64,000 bases of DNA from Thermocatellispora tengchongensis (lineage in GTDB: Bacteria > Actinomycetota > Actinomycetes > Streptosporangiales > Streptosporangiaceae), in the NCBI RefSeq assembly GCF_014202315.1, contig NZ_JACHGN010000005.1, positions 248,001 through 312,000 of the forward strand, given 5' to 3'. The position numbers were made by a program, and so were the translations under genes. The notes under the pieces are model-generated. The model saw only the letters and a list, made by a program, of their open reading frames with translations. It did not search any database and was not told the origin of the DNA. Positions 8,579-18,790 of the stretch are shown here, in pieces (within the stretch, counting starts at the first letter, position 1; the number at the start of each line of letters is the position of its first letter).

Positions 8579-11230
8579 TCAGCGGGTGTCGGAGCCGCCG
8601 AAAGTGAGCAGCGCGCGGGCCGCCTCAAGCCGGGCGACCGGGATGCGGAACGGGGAGCAGGAGACGTAGTCGAGCCCGATCTCGTGGCAGAAGTGCACCG
8701 AGTCGGGGTCGCCGCCGTGCTCGCCGCAGATGCCGAGCTTCAGGTCCGGCCGGACCGCCCGGCCCTCCTCCACGGCCAGCCGCATCAGCCTGCCGACGCC
8801 GTCGCGGTCGATCGTCTCGAAGGGCGAGACGCCGAACACCCCCAGCTCCAGGTACTTGGCGAAGAACGCCGCCTCCACGTCGTCGCGGGAGAAGCCCCAG
8901 GTCATCTGGGTCAGGTCGTTGGTGCCGAAGGAGAAGAACTCCGCCGCCTCGGCGATCTGGCCCGCGGTCAGCGCCGCCCTGGGCACCTCGATCATGGTGC
9001 CGATCAGCGCCTCGACGCCGGTCTCGCGCAGGATGGCCGCGGCCTCCTCGCGTACGGCCTCAAGCTCCTGCACCGCGCCCACCAGCGGGATCATGATCTC
9101 CGGACGCGGGTCGCCGCCCTGCTCCCTGCGCTCGCGCGCCGCCTCGGCGATGGCCCGCACCTGCATCGCGAACAGGCCCGGCACCACCAGCCCGAGGCGT
9201 ACGCCGCGCAGGCCCAGCATCGGGTTCTGCTCGTGCAGCCGCTTGACCGCCTCCAGCAGCTTGGCGTCCTTCTCGGTGCCCTTGCCGGTCGCGACCTTGA
9301 CCGCCAGCTCGACGTGGTCGGGCAGGAACTCGTGCAGCGGCGGGTCGATGAGCCGGATCGTGACCGGCAGCCCGTCCATCGCCTCCAGGATGCCGGTGAA
9401 GTCGGCCTTCTGCAGCGGCTCCAGCGCGTCCAGCGCCGCCTGCCGCTCCTCCTCGCCCTCGGCCAGGATCAGGTCCTCCACGAGCTGCCGGCGCTCGCCG
9501 AGGAACATGTGCTCCGTACGGCACAGGCCGATGCCCTGCGCGCCGAACCTGCGGGCCCGCGCGGCGTCCTCGGGGGTGTCGGCGTTGGCGTACACGCCCA
9601 GGGCGCGCACCGCGTCGGCGTGCGACATGATCCGGTGCACGGCCCGGACCAGGTCGTCGCCGCCGGCCTCGCGCTCGCCCTCGAAGTACCGCACCACCGG
9701 CGAGTCGGCCACCGGCACCTCGCCCAGGTAGACGGCGCCGCTGGTGCCGTCGATGGAGATGACGTCGCCCTCACGCACCACGACGCCGCCCGGCGCGGTG
9801 AACCTGCGCTCGGCCGGGGAGACCTCCAGCTCCTCCGCGCCGCAGACGCAGGTCTTGCCCATGCCCCGGGCGACCACCGCGGCGTGCGAGGTCTTGCCGC
9901 CGCGCGAGGTCAGCACGCCCCTGGCGGCGATCATGCCGGCCAGGTCGTCGGGGTTGGTCTCGCGGCGGACCAGGATGACGTCCTCGCCCCGCTCGGCCAG
10001 TTCGACCGCGCGCTCGGAGGAGAACACCGCCTGGCCCACGGCCGCGCCCGGGGAGGCGTTCATGCCGGTCGCGATGCGCTTCTTGGCGGCCTTGTCGTCG
10101 AAGCGGGGGAACATGAGCTGGGCGAGCTGGTCGCCGGTGACCCGCTGGACGGCCTCGTCCATGTCGATCAGGCCCTGGTCCACGAGCTGGGTGGCGATGC
10201 GGAAGGCGGCCCCGGCCGTGCGCTTGCCGACCCGGGTCTGCAGCATCCACAGCTTGCCACGCTCGATGGTGAACTCGATGTCGCACAGGTCGCGGTAGTG
10301 GTTCTCCAGCGTCTCCATGATGCCCAGGAGCTCGCGGTACGCCTCGGGGTGGATCTTCTCCAGGTCCTGGAGCGGCACCGTGTTGCGGATGCCGGCCACG
10401 ACGTCCTCGCCCTGCGCGTTCTGCAGGTAGTCGCCGTACACGCCCTGGTGGCCGCTGCCCGGGTCGCGGGTGAAGGCGACGCCGGTGCCGGAGTCCATGC
10501 CGCAGTTGCCGAACACCATGGCCACGACGTTCACGGCCGTGCCCAGGTCGGCCGGGATGCGCTCCTGGCGGCGGTACAGGACCGCGCGGGGCGCGTTCCA
10601 CGACTCGAACACCGCCTTGATCGCCAGTTCCATCTGCTCGCGCGGGTCGGCGGGGAACTCCCTGCCGGTCTCCTCCCGCACGATCCCCTTGTACGTCTCG
10701 ACCAGCCGCTGCAGTTCCTCCGGCGTGAGGTCGTAGTCCTGGCGGGCGCCCTTGAGGTCGTCGAGCGCGTGCTCGAAGCGATCGCCGTCGATGCCGAGCA
10801 CCGTCTTGCCGAACATCTGGATGAGGCGGCGGTAGGAGTCCCAGGCGAACCGCTCGTTGCCGCCCGCCTGCTTGGCCAGGCCGTGGACCGACTCGTCGTT
10901 GAGGCCGATGTTGAGGACGGTCTCCATCATGCCGGGCATGGAGAACTTCGCGCCGGACCGTACGCTGACGAGCAGCGGGTCGTCGGCCTGCCCGAGCCGC
11001 CGCCCCATGGTCTTCTCCAGCGCGCCCAGGTGCTCGCCGATCTCGCGGTCCAGCCCCTCGGGGGTGCGGCCGTCGGCGAGGTACGCCCGGCACGCCTCGG
11101 TCGTGATCGTGAAGCCGGGTGGCACGGGCAGCCCGAGATTGGTCATCTCGGCGAGGTTCGCGCCCTTGCCGCCGAGGAGGTCTTTGAGGTCCTTGTTGCC
11201 CTCGGTGAAATCGTAAACGAACTTGGCCAC
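8579..11230 (-). CDS. ppdK: Pyruvate, phosphate dikinase
   Basis: An 883-residue enzyme that interconverts pyruvate + ATP + Pi with phosphoenolpyruvate + AMP + PPi. The N-terminal ATP-grasp region begins KFVYDFTEGNKDLKDLLGGKGANLAEM. The swivelling phosphohistidine domain has GGKTSHAAVVARGMGK with the catalytic His near residue 450. The C-terminal PEP/pyruvate barrel carries GTNDLTQMTWG and the catalytic-Cys segment GICGEHGGDP near 836. The GTG at 11230 is chosen because a GAAGGAG ribosome-binding site lies seven bases upstream and the product then starts like other PPDKs; the frame stays open 33 codons further up. A large operator-like palindrome lies about 170 bp upstream and a strong hairpin follows the gene. 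Confidence 0.96.
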   Translation of the reverse strand: MAKFVYDFTEGNKDLKDLLGGKGANLAEMTNLGLPVPPGFTITTEACRAYLADGRTPEGLDREIGEHLGALEKTMGRRLGQADDPLLVSVRSGAKFSMPGMMETVLNIGLNDESVHGLAKQAGGNERFAWDSYRRLIQMFGKTVLGIDGDRFEHALDDLKGARQDYDLTPEELQRLVETYKGIVREETGREFPADPREQMELAIKAVFESWNAPRAVLYRRQERIPADLGTAVNVVAMVFGNCGMDSGTGVAFTRDPGSGHQGVYGDYLQNAQGEDVVAGIRNTVPLQDLEKIHPEAYRELLGIMETLENHYRDLCDIEFTIERGKLWMLQTRVGKRTAGAAFRIATQLVDQGLIDMDEAVQRVTGDQLAQLMFPRFDDKAAKKRIATGMNASPGAAVGQAVFSSERAVELAERGEDVILVRRETNPDDLAGMIAARGVLTSRGGKTSHAAVVARGMGKTCVCGAEELEVSPAERRFTAPGGVVVREGDVISIDGTSGAVYLGEVPVADSPVVRYFEGEREAGGDDLVRAVHRIMSHADAVRALGVYANADTPEDAARARRFGAQGIGLCRTEHMFLGERRQLVEDLILAEGEEERQAALDALEPLQKADFTGILEAMDGLPVTIRLIDPPLHEFLPDHVELAVKVATGKGTEKDAKLLEAVKRLHEQNPMLGLRGVRLGLVVPGLFAMQVRAIAEAARERREQGGDPRPEIMIPLVGAVQELEAVREEAAAILRETGVEALIGTMIEVPRAALTAGQIAEAAEFFSFGTNDLTQMTWGFSRDDVEAAFFAKYLELGVFGVSPFETIDRDGVGRLMRLAVEEGRAVRPDLKLGICGEHGGDPDSVHFCHEIGLDYVSCSPFRIPVARLEAARALLTFGGSDTR

Positions 11231-11401
11231 GGCTGCTCCTTCTCCGACCTCAATGAAACGCCAGGATCCCGCCTCACCGTTGACTGTACCGATGAAGAAC
11301 ATGATGAAACGGCACCCCGCCCAGCGCAAGGCATAAGAGCAGGTCAGGTGGCTTGACGCGGTCTAATCCATTTTCTTGGCACACGTTCCGGAGGGTTCCG
11401 G

Positions 11402-11437
11402 GAAATTGGTTTACACCAATTGGTGTAAACCAATTTC
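11402..11437. promoter_or_regulatory. 36-bp perfect palindrome between ppdK and the acetyltransferase
   Basis: The left half GAAATTGGTTTACACCAA is followed directly by its exact complement, with the centre between 11419 and 11420. Each half carries a 16-bp ATTGGT-N4-ACCAAT element, so two overlapping GntR/HutC-type sites share the central AAT/ATT. This resembles NagR/DasR operators (ATTGGTATAGACCA-like in Bacillus; TGGTCTAGACCA in Streptomyces). It is an AT-rich island in very G+C-rich DNA and probably controls ppdK, the divergent gene, or both. Confidence 0.75.
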
Positions 11438-11550
11438 GGGGGCGTTCCCACCCCTCACGGCGAGGGCCGTACGGCGGTGATCCGGATTACGCCCCGGTCC
11501 CTTTTCCGGCGTGCCGGGCCCGCGCGCCCCGCCCGCGCGTGAGGCAGGAT

Positions 11551-12106
11551 GTGACGGTGATCACCATCGAGACCCCGCGGCTTCTCCTGCGCGGGTGGCG
11601 CGAGGAGGACGTCGCCCCCATGGCCGCCATCAACGGCGACCCCGAGGTCATGCGGCACATCGGCGACGGCTCGACGGTGGACGAGGAACACACCCGTGCC
11701 GCCGTCAAGCGGCTGGGCGAACTGTGGGACAAGGAGGGCTTCACCCTGTTCGCCGTGGAAGTCCGCGAGACCGGCGAGCTCGCCGGCTTCACCGGCCTGG
11801 GCATCCCCGCCTTCCTCCCCGAGATCCTCCCCGCCGTCGAGATCGGCTGGCGTCTGGGCCGTCCCTTCTGGGGTCGCGGGCTGGCCACCGAGGCCGCCCG
11901 CGCCGCGATGCGCTTCGGCTTCCGCGACCGCGGCCTCGACCGCGTCGTCAGCATCGCGCAGACCGCGAACCCGGCGTCCATCCGGGTCATGGCCAAGCTC
12001 GGGATGCGCCTCGACCGCAGGACCACCGATCCGGGCAGCGGGCGTCCGATCGAGGTCCACGCGATCACCCGCGACGAGTACGCCCGCCTGGACCCCCCCG
12101 GCCTGA
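11551..12106 (+). CDS. GNAT-family N-acetyltransferase, reading frame broken near its end
   Basis: The product begins VTVITIETPRLLLRGWREED and is an alanine/RimJ-type acetyltransferase, with the acetyl-CoA loop RPFWGRGLATEAARAA near 108-123 and the C-terminal NPASIRVMAKLGM motif near 146-158. The family normally ends shortly after HAITRDEYARL. Here the frame does not stop: it runs on for more than 400 codons antisense to the histidine kinase. A C7 run at 12093-12099 lies just before; one C fewer would bring the TGA at 12104-12106 into frame. A sequencing indel or a genuine length-variable C tract is likely. The GTG at 11551 follows a GAGG box; GTG 11539 is also possible. Confidence 0.72.
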
Positions 12107-12120
12107 GGGGCGCGCGGGCG

Positions 12121-13374
12121 TCAGCGTCCGCGGCGGGGCGTTTCGGCGAGGGGCTGGGCGGCCGGCTCCAAGGGGTTGTCGTCGGGGGCGTGGGTGGGGT
12201 TGGCGCCCCGGGCCGGGAGCCAGAGGACGAAGGTGCTGCCGCTGCCGAGTTTGGAGAACAGCCGCACCTGGCCGCCGTGGGATTCCACGATCTGGCGCAC
12301 GATGGCCAGGCCCAGGCCGGTGTGGCGGTCGCGGGAGGACGGCGTGGTGTGGGCCGGGGCGCGCCAGAAGCGGTCGAAGACCCTGGGCTGGTCGTCCTCG
12401 GCGAGGCCGGGGCCGGCGTCGCGGACGGCTATCCAGAGCCAGCCCTGGCGGCGGCCTGCGGCCACGGCCACCGAGCTGCCGGGGGGCGCCAGGCGTACGG
12501 CGTTGGACAGCAGGTTGCCGACGGCGCGGCGGAGGGCGTCGGGGTCGCCGATGGCGATCAGGCCGGTGGGAAGGCGGCGGGTGATCTCCAGGGCGCGTTC
12601 GGCGGCCAGGGTGGTGAACTCGTCGCAGGCTTCGGCCGCGACCACGCCCACGTCCATGTCGGCGTCGGCCAGGGCGGGGGCCGCGCGTCTGGCGGTGGCC
12701 AGGAGGTCCTCCACCAGGCGGGTCATCCGGGTGGTGGCGCGGTCCACGATGTCGGCGGCGCGCATCCGCTCGGCCTCGGTGCTCTCGGGGGAGCTGAGCA
12801 CGGCGTCCACGTTGGCCCTGATGATGGCCAGCGGGGTGCGCAGCTCGTGCGAGGCGTCGTCGATGAGCTGGCGCTGGGCGCGGAAGCCGTCCTCCAGGCG
12901 GTCCAGCATGGTGTCCACGGTGTCGGCCAGGTCGCGCAGCTCGTCCTTGGGGCCCTGCAGCCGGATGCGCCGCGACAGGTCGGTGGCCTGGATCTCGGCG
13001 GCGGTGCGGGTGATGGAGCGTACGGGGCGCAGCACCCGGCCGCTGAGCACCCAGCCGATGCCCAGGCTGGCCACGAACAGGCCGCCCAGGGTGTAGCCGG
13101 AGTAGCGCAGCAGGCGGCTCTGGGACTTCAGGTTGACCAGGTTCTCGACCTCTTCGATCAGCACGACCTGCTGCTTGCCCAGGACCTCGCCGCGCTTGTT
13201 GACGACCTCCACGTACTCCTTGGTGTAGGGCCGGTCCTCGGAGTTGGCGCGCAGCGAGAGGTAGATGACGCCGAGCACGGTGGCGGCCAGCACGAACAGC
13301 AGGCCCGTGTACAGGACGGTGAGGCGGAACCGGATCGTCTGGGCGAACGGCGGCAGCCACGGCAGACGGCTCAC
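12121..13374 (-). CDS. Membrane sensor histidine kinase (HAMP-HisKA-HATPase)
   Basis: A 417-residue kinase with two membrane segments (about 16-40 and 93-112) enclosing a short extracytoplasmic sensor loop of about 50 residues. A HAMP domain follows, then the dimerisation/phosphoacceptor helix with DASHELRTPL (His176) and an ATP-binding domain (NLLSNAVRLAP, RDAGPGLAEDD, TGLGLAIVRQIVESHGG). The start GTG has a GAGGAG ribosome-binding site. It lies 25 bases downstream of its response regulator in the same operon. The signal is unknown; the Pro/Arg-rich C-terminal tail is not conserved. It points toward the acetyltransferase with broken frame. Confidence 0.93.
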   Translation of the reverse strand: MSRLPWLPPFAQTIRFRLTVLYTGLLFVLAATVLGVIYLSLRANSEDRPYTKEYVEVVNKRGEVLGKQQVVLIEEVENLVNLKSQSRLLRYSGYTLGGLFVASLGIGWVLSGRVLRPVRSITRTAAEIQATDLSRRIRLQGPKDELRDLADTVDTMLDRLEDGFRAQRQLIDDASHELRTPLAIIRANVDAVLSSPESTEAERMRAADIVDRATTRMTRLVEDLLATARRAAPALADADMDVGVVAAEACDEFTTLAAERALEITRRLPTGLIAIGDPDALRRAVGNLLSNAVRLAPPGSSVAVAAGRRQGWLWIAVRDAGPGLAEDDQPRVFDRFWRAPAHTTPSSRDRHTGLGLAIVRQIVESHGGQVRLFSKLGSGSTFVLWLPARGANPTHAPDDNPLEPAAQPLAETPRRGR

Positions 13375-13399
13375 GGTCGCTCCTCGGGGCGGCGCTCGT

Positions 13400-14071
13400 T
13401 CACACCCGTTCCTTCAGGCGGTACCCCCGGCTGATCACGGTCTCGATGACGCCTTCGCTGCCGAGCTTGCGGCGCAGGTTGCCGACGGTGACCCGGACGG
13501 TGTTGGTGAAGGGGTCGGTGTGCTCGTCCCAGACGTGCTCCAGCAGCTCCTCGGTGGAGACGACGTGCCCGGGGCGGGTCATCAGGTAGTGCAGGACGCC
13601 GAACTCCTTGGGCGTGAGGGAGAGCTGGCGTCCGTCGCGGTAGGCCTCCACCCTGGCCGTGTCGAGCCGCAGATCGCCGACCTCCAGGACGGCGGTGCCG
13701 GCCGGGGAGTCGCGGCGCAGCAGGGCGCGTACGCGGGCCAGCAGCTCGGGGAAGGCGAAGGGCTTGACGAGGTAGTCGTCGGCGCCCTCGTCGAGCCCCT
13801 TCACCCGGTCGTCCAGGCGGTCGCGCGCGGTCACCATGATGATCCGCACGGCGCTGCCGCCCTCGGCGCGGCGTACGGCGCGGCACAGCTCGAAGCCGTC
13901 GCCGCCGGGCAGGTTCAAGTCGAGCAGCACGAGATCGTAGGAGTTGACGTGCAGCTTCTCCTCGGCCTCGGCCACGTCGTAGGCGACATCGACGGCGTAA
14001 CCGGCCCGGACCAGGCCGACGCGGAGCGCGTCGACGAGGTCCTCCTCATCCTCGACCACCAATAGGCGCAT
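13400..14071 (-). CDS. OmpR-family response regulator
   Basis: A 223-residue regulator. The receiver domain has the acidic pocket VVEDEED, the phosphoacceptor D51 in LVLLDLNLPGGDGF, a T/S switch at VTARD and K in LVKPF. The C-terminal winged-helix domain ends with HTDPFTNTVRVTVGNLRRKLG, GVIETVISRGYRL. It is the first gene of a two-gene operon with the histidine kinase. A TAGGTT hexamer six bases before the ATG and a weak ribosome-binding site suggest a leaderless transcript. Only 48 bases separate it from the upstream HtrA-like gene, so read-through from the MoxR operon is possible and the two-component system may be functionally linked to it. Confidence 0.94.
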   Translation of the reverse strand: MRLLVVEDEEDLVDALRVGLVRAGYAVDVAYDVAEAEEKLHVNSYDLVLLDLNLPGGDGFELCRAVRRAEGGSAVRIIMVTARDRLDDRVKGLDEGADDYLVKPFAFPELLARVRALLRRDSPAGTAVLEVGDLRLDTARVEAYRDGRQLSLTPKEFGVLHYLMTRPGHVVSTEELLEHVWDEHTDPFTNTVRVTVGNLRRKLGSEGVIETVISRGYRLKERV

Positions 14072-14119
14072 GTCTCGAACCTATTTCCGATCCGGCGGGA
14101 TTCATAATTCCGCCGCCAC

Positions 14120-15037
14120 CTAGTTTCTGATGATGCGTTCCGCCACGTCGGCGGCGCGGTCGATGGGGATGGCGAAGCCGATGCCGATCGAGCCGCCGCC
14201 GCGCCGTGACAGGATCGCGGTGTTCACCCCGATCACCTCGCCGCGGGCGTTGACGAGCGGCCCGCCGGAGTTGCCGGGGTTGATGGAGGCGTCGGTCTGC
14301 AGGGCGGTCAGCCCGGCGCCGGAGCCGCCGAAGGGCACCTCCCGATCGACCGCGCTGACGATGCCGGACGTCACGGTGCCCTGGAGACCGAGCGGGGAGC
14401 CGATGGCCAGCACCTGGTCCCCGACCGCCACGTCGGCCGAGCGGCCGAGCACGGCGGGCGTCAGGGCCGTGGCGTCCCGGACGGCGAGGACGGCCAGGTC
14501 GTTGGTCTCGTCGGAGCCGACGACCTCGGCCGAGGCGCGGCGCCCGTCGTCGAACACCACCGACACCTGCGTACGCCCGTCCACGACGTGCGCGTTGGTC
14601 AGGATGTGCCCGGTGGCGTCGATCACGAATCCGGAGCCGTTGCCGCCACCGGTCTCCACCGACACGACGCTGGGCAGCACCTGGGCGGCGATGCCGCTCA
14701 GGCCCCCGGGCACGGTCACCGGGCCGGCGGTGGACCGGGGCAGCGCCACGGGGGCGGCGCGCTGGGGCTCGGCGCCCAGCCTCGCCCCGGCGACCCCCGC
14801 CCCGCCGCCGACGACCGCGGCCACGAGGGCCGCGGTCAGCAGGACCCGGCCCCTGCGGGGGGCCGCGACCGGCGCGGCGGGCGCGGGCCCCACGCCGGCC
14901 CCGGGTGGCGGCGCGGCGGGGGGCGCGGACGCGCCGGGCAGGAAGTCGGGGCCGCGGGGGCGGCCCAGGCCGAGTGCGCCGCCCCGCGCCGCCGCGTCGT
15001 CGTCGTACGCGGTCCTGTGGTTCGTCGTGTTCACCAT
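14120..15037 (-). CDS. Membrane-anchored HtrA/DegP-type serine protease without PDZ domain
   Basis: A 305-residue protein: a Pro/Ala-rich cytoplasmic N-terminus, one membrane helix near 64-86 and an extracytoplasmic trypsin-like S1C domain with the triad His150 (LTNAHVV), Asp180 (NDLAVL) and Ser257 (GNSGGPL). It ends just after the protease fold, so the PDZ module usual in HtrA is missing. The start lies ten bases after the VWA stop, and the stop TAG is part of the AGGGGG ribosome-binding site, so translation is coupled. This makes it the last gene of the MoxR-DUF58-VWA operon and suggests a role in cell-envelope quality control. Confidence 0.92.
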   Translation of the reverse strand: MVNTTNHRTAYDDDAAARGGALGLGRPRGPDFLPGASAPPAAPPPGAGVGPAPAAPVAAPRRGRVLLTAALVAAVVGGGAGVAGARLGAEPQRAAPVALPRSTAGPVTVPGGLSGIAAQVLPSVVSVETGGGNGSGFVIDATGHILTNAHVVDGRTQVSVVFDDGRRASAEVVGSDETNDLAVLAVRDATALTPAVLGRSADVAVGDQVLAIGSPLGLQGTVTSGIVSAVDREVPFGGSGAGLTALQTDASINPGNSGGPLVNARGEVIGVNTAILSRRGGGSIGIGFAIPIDRAADVAERIIRN

Positions 15038-15047
15038 GGTCTGCCCC

Positions 15048-15995
15048 CTAGGGAATCCGCGAGAACCACAACATCGAGGTGCCCGCGGCCAGGACTGCGC
15101 CGATCAGGGCGAGCCCGACGAACCACGGCCAGATCTCCTGCCGTTCCATCTGGTAGCCCACGGAGGTCCCGATGTCGTCGTACACGGCCTGGAGCTCGTC
15201 GCCGGACGCGGCCTCGTAGAAGCCGCCGCCTGTGGAGTCGGCCAGGCTCTTCAGCGCGGGCCCGTCCACCGGCACGGGGACGGTCCTGCCGCTGAGCTCG
15301 ATCACGCCCTCCTCGGTGCCGTACGCGATCGTGGTGACGGGCACCCGGCGCGTGCCGGCCTCGGTGGCGGCCTCGGGGACGTCCCTGCCGGTGGTGTTGG
15401 AGCCGTCGGACAGCAGCACGATGTGCGCGGGCGGCGGCTCCTCGTCCGCCTGGGCGTCCAGGGTGCTGATCGCCTGCAGCGAGGAGAAGACGGCCTCCCC
15501 GATGGCGGTGCCGGAGTCGGTCTCCAGCCGGTCGATGGCGTTGAGCACCGCGTTGCGGTCGGTGGTGGGCGCCACGGTCACCGCCGCCGTCGATGAGAAC
15601 GCCACCAGGCCGAGGTTGAACCGAGGGGGCAGGTCCCGTACGAACTGGCGCGCGGCGTTCTGCGCGGCGGCGAACCGGTTGGGGGCCACGTCGGTGGCCC
15701 GCATGGAGGCGGACACGTCGAACGCGACCATGATCGTCGCTCGCTCGCGCGGAACGCGCACCTCGGCGGTCGGCCGCGCGTACCCGACCACGAGCAGCAC
15801 GAGCATGACCCCGAACAGCGCCGCCGGCACGTGCCGCCGCCAGCCGGGCCCTTTGGGCGCCACCTTGTCCAGCAGGTCCAGGTTCGTGAAGCGTACGGCG
15901 TACTGGCTGCGCCGTAGATGCATGACCACATAGACGATCGCGATCGCGAGTACCGGAATGAGCAACAGGAGCCAGACGGGGGACAGGAAGGTCAT
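15048..15995 (-). CDS. VWA-domain membrane protein (BatA-like)
   Basis: A 315-residue protein with two N-terminal hydrophobic segments (about 5-25 and 57-72), an extracytoplasmic von Willebrand factor A domain and a C-terminal membrane helix (about 283-310). The MIDAS metal site is visible as FDVSASM (D93, S95, S97), then TDSGTAIGEA and LLSDGSN. It overlaps the DUF58 gene by ATGA, so the two are translationally coupled. In MoxR/DUF58/VWA systems the VWA protein is thought to be a substrate-binding partner of the AAA ATPase. The client is not evident. Confidence 0.92.
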   Translation of the reverse strand: MTFLSPVWLLLLIPVLAIAIVYVVMHLRRSQYAVRFTNLDLLDKVAPKGPGWRRHVPAALFGVMLVLLVVGYARPTAEVRVPRERATIMVAFDVSASMRATDVAPNRFAAAQNAARQFVRDLPPRFNLGLVAFSSTAAVTVAPTTDRNAVLNAIDRLETDSGTAIGEAVFSSLQAISTLDAQADEEPPPAHIVLLSDGSNTTGRDVPEAATEAGTRRVPVTTIAYGTEEGVIELSGRTVPVPVDGPALKSLADSTGGGFYEAASGDELQAVYDDIGTSVGYQMERQEIWPWFVGLALIGAVLAAGTSMLWFSRIP

Positions 15996-17166
15996 GCCGC
16001 GTCACCTCCCGTGCCCCTTCCGGCCGCGCCGGGCGCCGGGGCCGGACTGGAGAACGGGGCCGGGCTGGAGAACGGGGCCGCAGCGGAGACGCCGGGTGCC
16101 GGGGCCGCACTGGAGACGCCGGGCGCCGGGGCCATGCCGGCGGGCCGGGACGCGCCGGGCGCGCCGGCGCGCGGGGCCGGGGCGGCCCTGGCCAGGCGGC
16201 GCTGGGCCAGGACGTGCATGACCAGGTCCTTGACCCAGTCGCGGTCGGTGCGCAGCCGCAGGTGGGCGGCGCCGCTGCGGCGCAGGGCCGCCCCGATCGC
16301 GCCGCGCTGCTCGGCCGCCGCCGCGGCGTAACGCTCGCGCAGCCGGGCGCTGGCGGTGGAGATCTCCCTGCGCCGCCCGGTCTCGGGGTCGATCAGCGTC
16401 AGCACGCCCACGTCGGGCAGGGTCAGCTCGCGCGGGTCCACGACCTCGACGGCGAGCACCTGGTGCCGTACGGCCAGGCGCCGCATCGGCCGCTCCCAGG
16501 TGCCGGGGTCGTCCAGGAAGTCCGAGACCACCACGACCAGGCCGCGCCGCCGCAGGGTGCGGGCGAGTTGGTCGGCGTGCTCGCCGAGCGGGCGGGGCCG
16601 CTCGCCGGCGGGCGTGCGCGGGAGCGCGAACATCGCGTGCAGCAGCGCCATCAGGTGCGGGCGCCCGGTGCGCGCGGGCAGCCGGCGTACGCCGGTGCCG
16701 TGCAGGATGTGCGCGCCGATCCGGTTGCCGGTGCGCTCGGTCAGGAAGCCCACGGCCGCCACCGCGGCCAGGGCCAGCTCGCGCTTTTCCATCTGGCCGG
16801 TGCCGAAGTCCATGCTGGCGCTGGCGTCGAGCAGCGCCCAGGTCTCCAGCTCGCGGTCGGCGATCACGTCCCGCACGTACGGGTCGTGGGAGCGCGCGGT
16901 GACGTTCCAGTCCATCCGCCGTACGTCGTCGCCGTCCTCGTACGGCCGCGCCTCCGCCGGCTCGCTGCCGGGGCCTGGCATCAGGCCCAGGTGCTCGCCC
17001 TGGAGCAGTCCGTCGAGCCGGCGCACGATGGTCAGCTCCAGCCGGCGCAGCGCGGCCTCGGAGACGCCCGCGTCGCGCACGGAGCGGATCGCCGCCCCCC
17101 GGTCAGGGGCATGGCCGGCCTTGCCCGGCTTATCGGGCTTGGCGGGCCTGCCGGGCTTGTGCCACA

Positions 17167-17167
<1 letters not shown>
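15992..17167 (-). CDS. DUF58 protein with repeat-rich C-terminal tail
   Basis: A 391-residue DUF58 protein. The conserved core GPGSEPAEARPYEDGDDVRRMDWNVTARSHDPYVRD (about 68-103) precedes a VWA-like LLDASASMDFG metal site near 113-123. The last 65 residues are Ala/Pro/Ser-rich and encoded by in-frame repeats, including two 18-bp units and two 27-bp units in the final 150 bases, which look recently expanded. The ATG at 17167 overlaps the MoxR stop in TGATG. Together with MoxR and the VWA protein it forms a standard AAA-ATPase module; DUF58 is often considered the adaptor. Confidence 0.92.
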
Positions 17168-18233
<1,066 letters not shown>

Positions 18234-18237
<4 letters not shown>

Positions 18238-18407
18238 GGCGCTACCGCCCCCGACAGGTATTCGCACTCGTCCACGACAAGACGCAGGGTGACATCGTCC
18301 GCCGCGGGGTCGGGGTCCGCGAAGGCGGCGCTCCCCGTCGCGAAGAACGCACCGCCGCTCAGGGCCAGAACGCCCACGACGGACCTCCAGCGTGATGTGC
18401 GTGCCAT
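18234..18407 (-). CDS. 57-residue secreted peptide, first gene of the MoxR operon
   Basis: A short ORF starts at the ATG at 18407 with a GGAG ribosome-binding site ten bases upstream. It has a clear Sec signal: a basic MARTSRWR start, hydrophobic core VVGVLALSGGAFFA and a TGSAAFA cleavage site near residue 30. That leaves a mature acidic peptide of about 27 residues (DPDPAADDVTLRLVVDECEY...) with one cysteine. Its TGA overlaps the MoxR GTG as GTGA, so translation of the ATPase would be coupled to it. I recognise no homologue. It could be an exported signal, a structural peptide or the client or ligand of the MoxR/VWA complex. Confidence 0.72.
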
Positions 18408-18781
18408 GGGTAGGTTCTCCGTATCCTCGATGGGTTCTCTGGGCGCCCTCGCACGGCCGGCTGCGGCCGGGCGAACGCCCCCATAGGACCATGTACGGGA
18501 CCTATCTGAGCAACAACCCCCGAAAACCGGCGTAAGGGAGAGGTTTATCCAACCTTTCGCGGCTCATCCGGATACCGGGGTTCATCTGCGCTTTCGCCGG
18601 GCGGCACCGACATTCGCCCCCATGACGCCCTTCCCGCGTCACCTCACGGAAAAGGGCGTACTCGATCCACCGAGGAGATCACCTTCGCCGCGCCACGGGA
18701 GGCAGGGCTGACCGGGCGGCACAACACGACCAGGCCGCCTCCGCTACGGCGTACGAGCGGATGACGGCCTGGTTCGGCGCT
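18408..18781. other. Upstream region of the MoxR operon
   Basis: About 370 bases with no confident gene. The promoter of the secreted-peptide/moxR operon must lie in the part near 18410-18550, but no clear -35/-10 pair is visible. An inverted repeat ACGCCCTT/AAGGGCGT (18625-18659, 19-base loop) could be a weak hairpin. The last 90 bases may be a hydrolase remnant. Confidence 0.5.
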
Positions 18782-18790
18782 CACCTGGCC
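18700..18790 (+). pseudogene. Possible C-terminal remnant of an alpha/beta hydrolase
   Basis: One plus-strand frame reads ...AASATAYERMTAWFGAHLA, which resembles the C-terminal helix of dienelactone-hydrolase-type enzymes (helix ending in a W/F-rich AWERTLAFFREHL-type stretch). No matching upstream domain is visible and the frame has no good start. The end runs into the glyS terminator. This is tentative. Confidence 0.2.

Noticed and set aside
9771-11093. 440-codon minus-strand frame inside ppdK in another phase
   Set aside because: It is a shadow of ppdK; composition is Arg/Gly/Pro-rich and it lacks conserved motifs.
12107-13434. Long C-terminal extension of the acetyltransferase as a real fusion protein
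   Set aside because: The extension is antisense to the histidine kinase, Gly/Val-rich and without similarity to a domain; a one-base frame change explains it.
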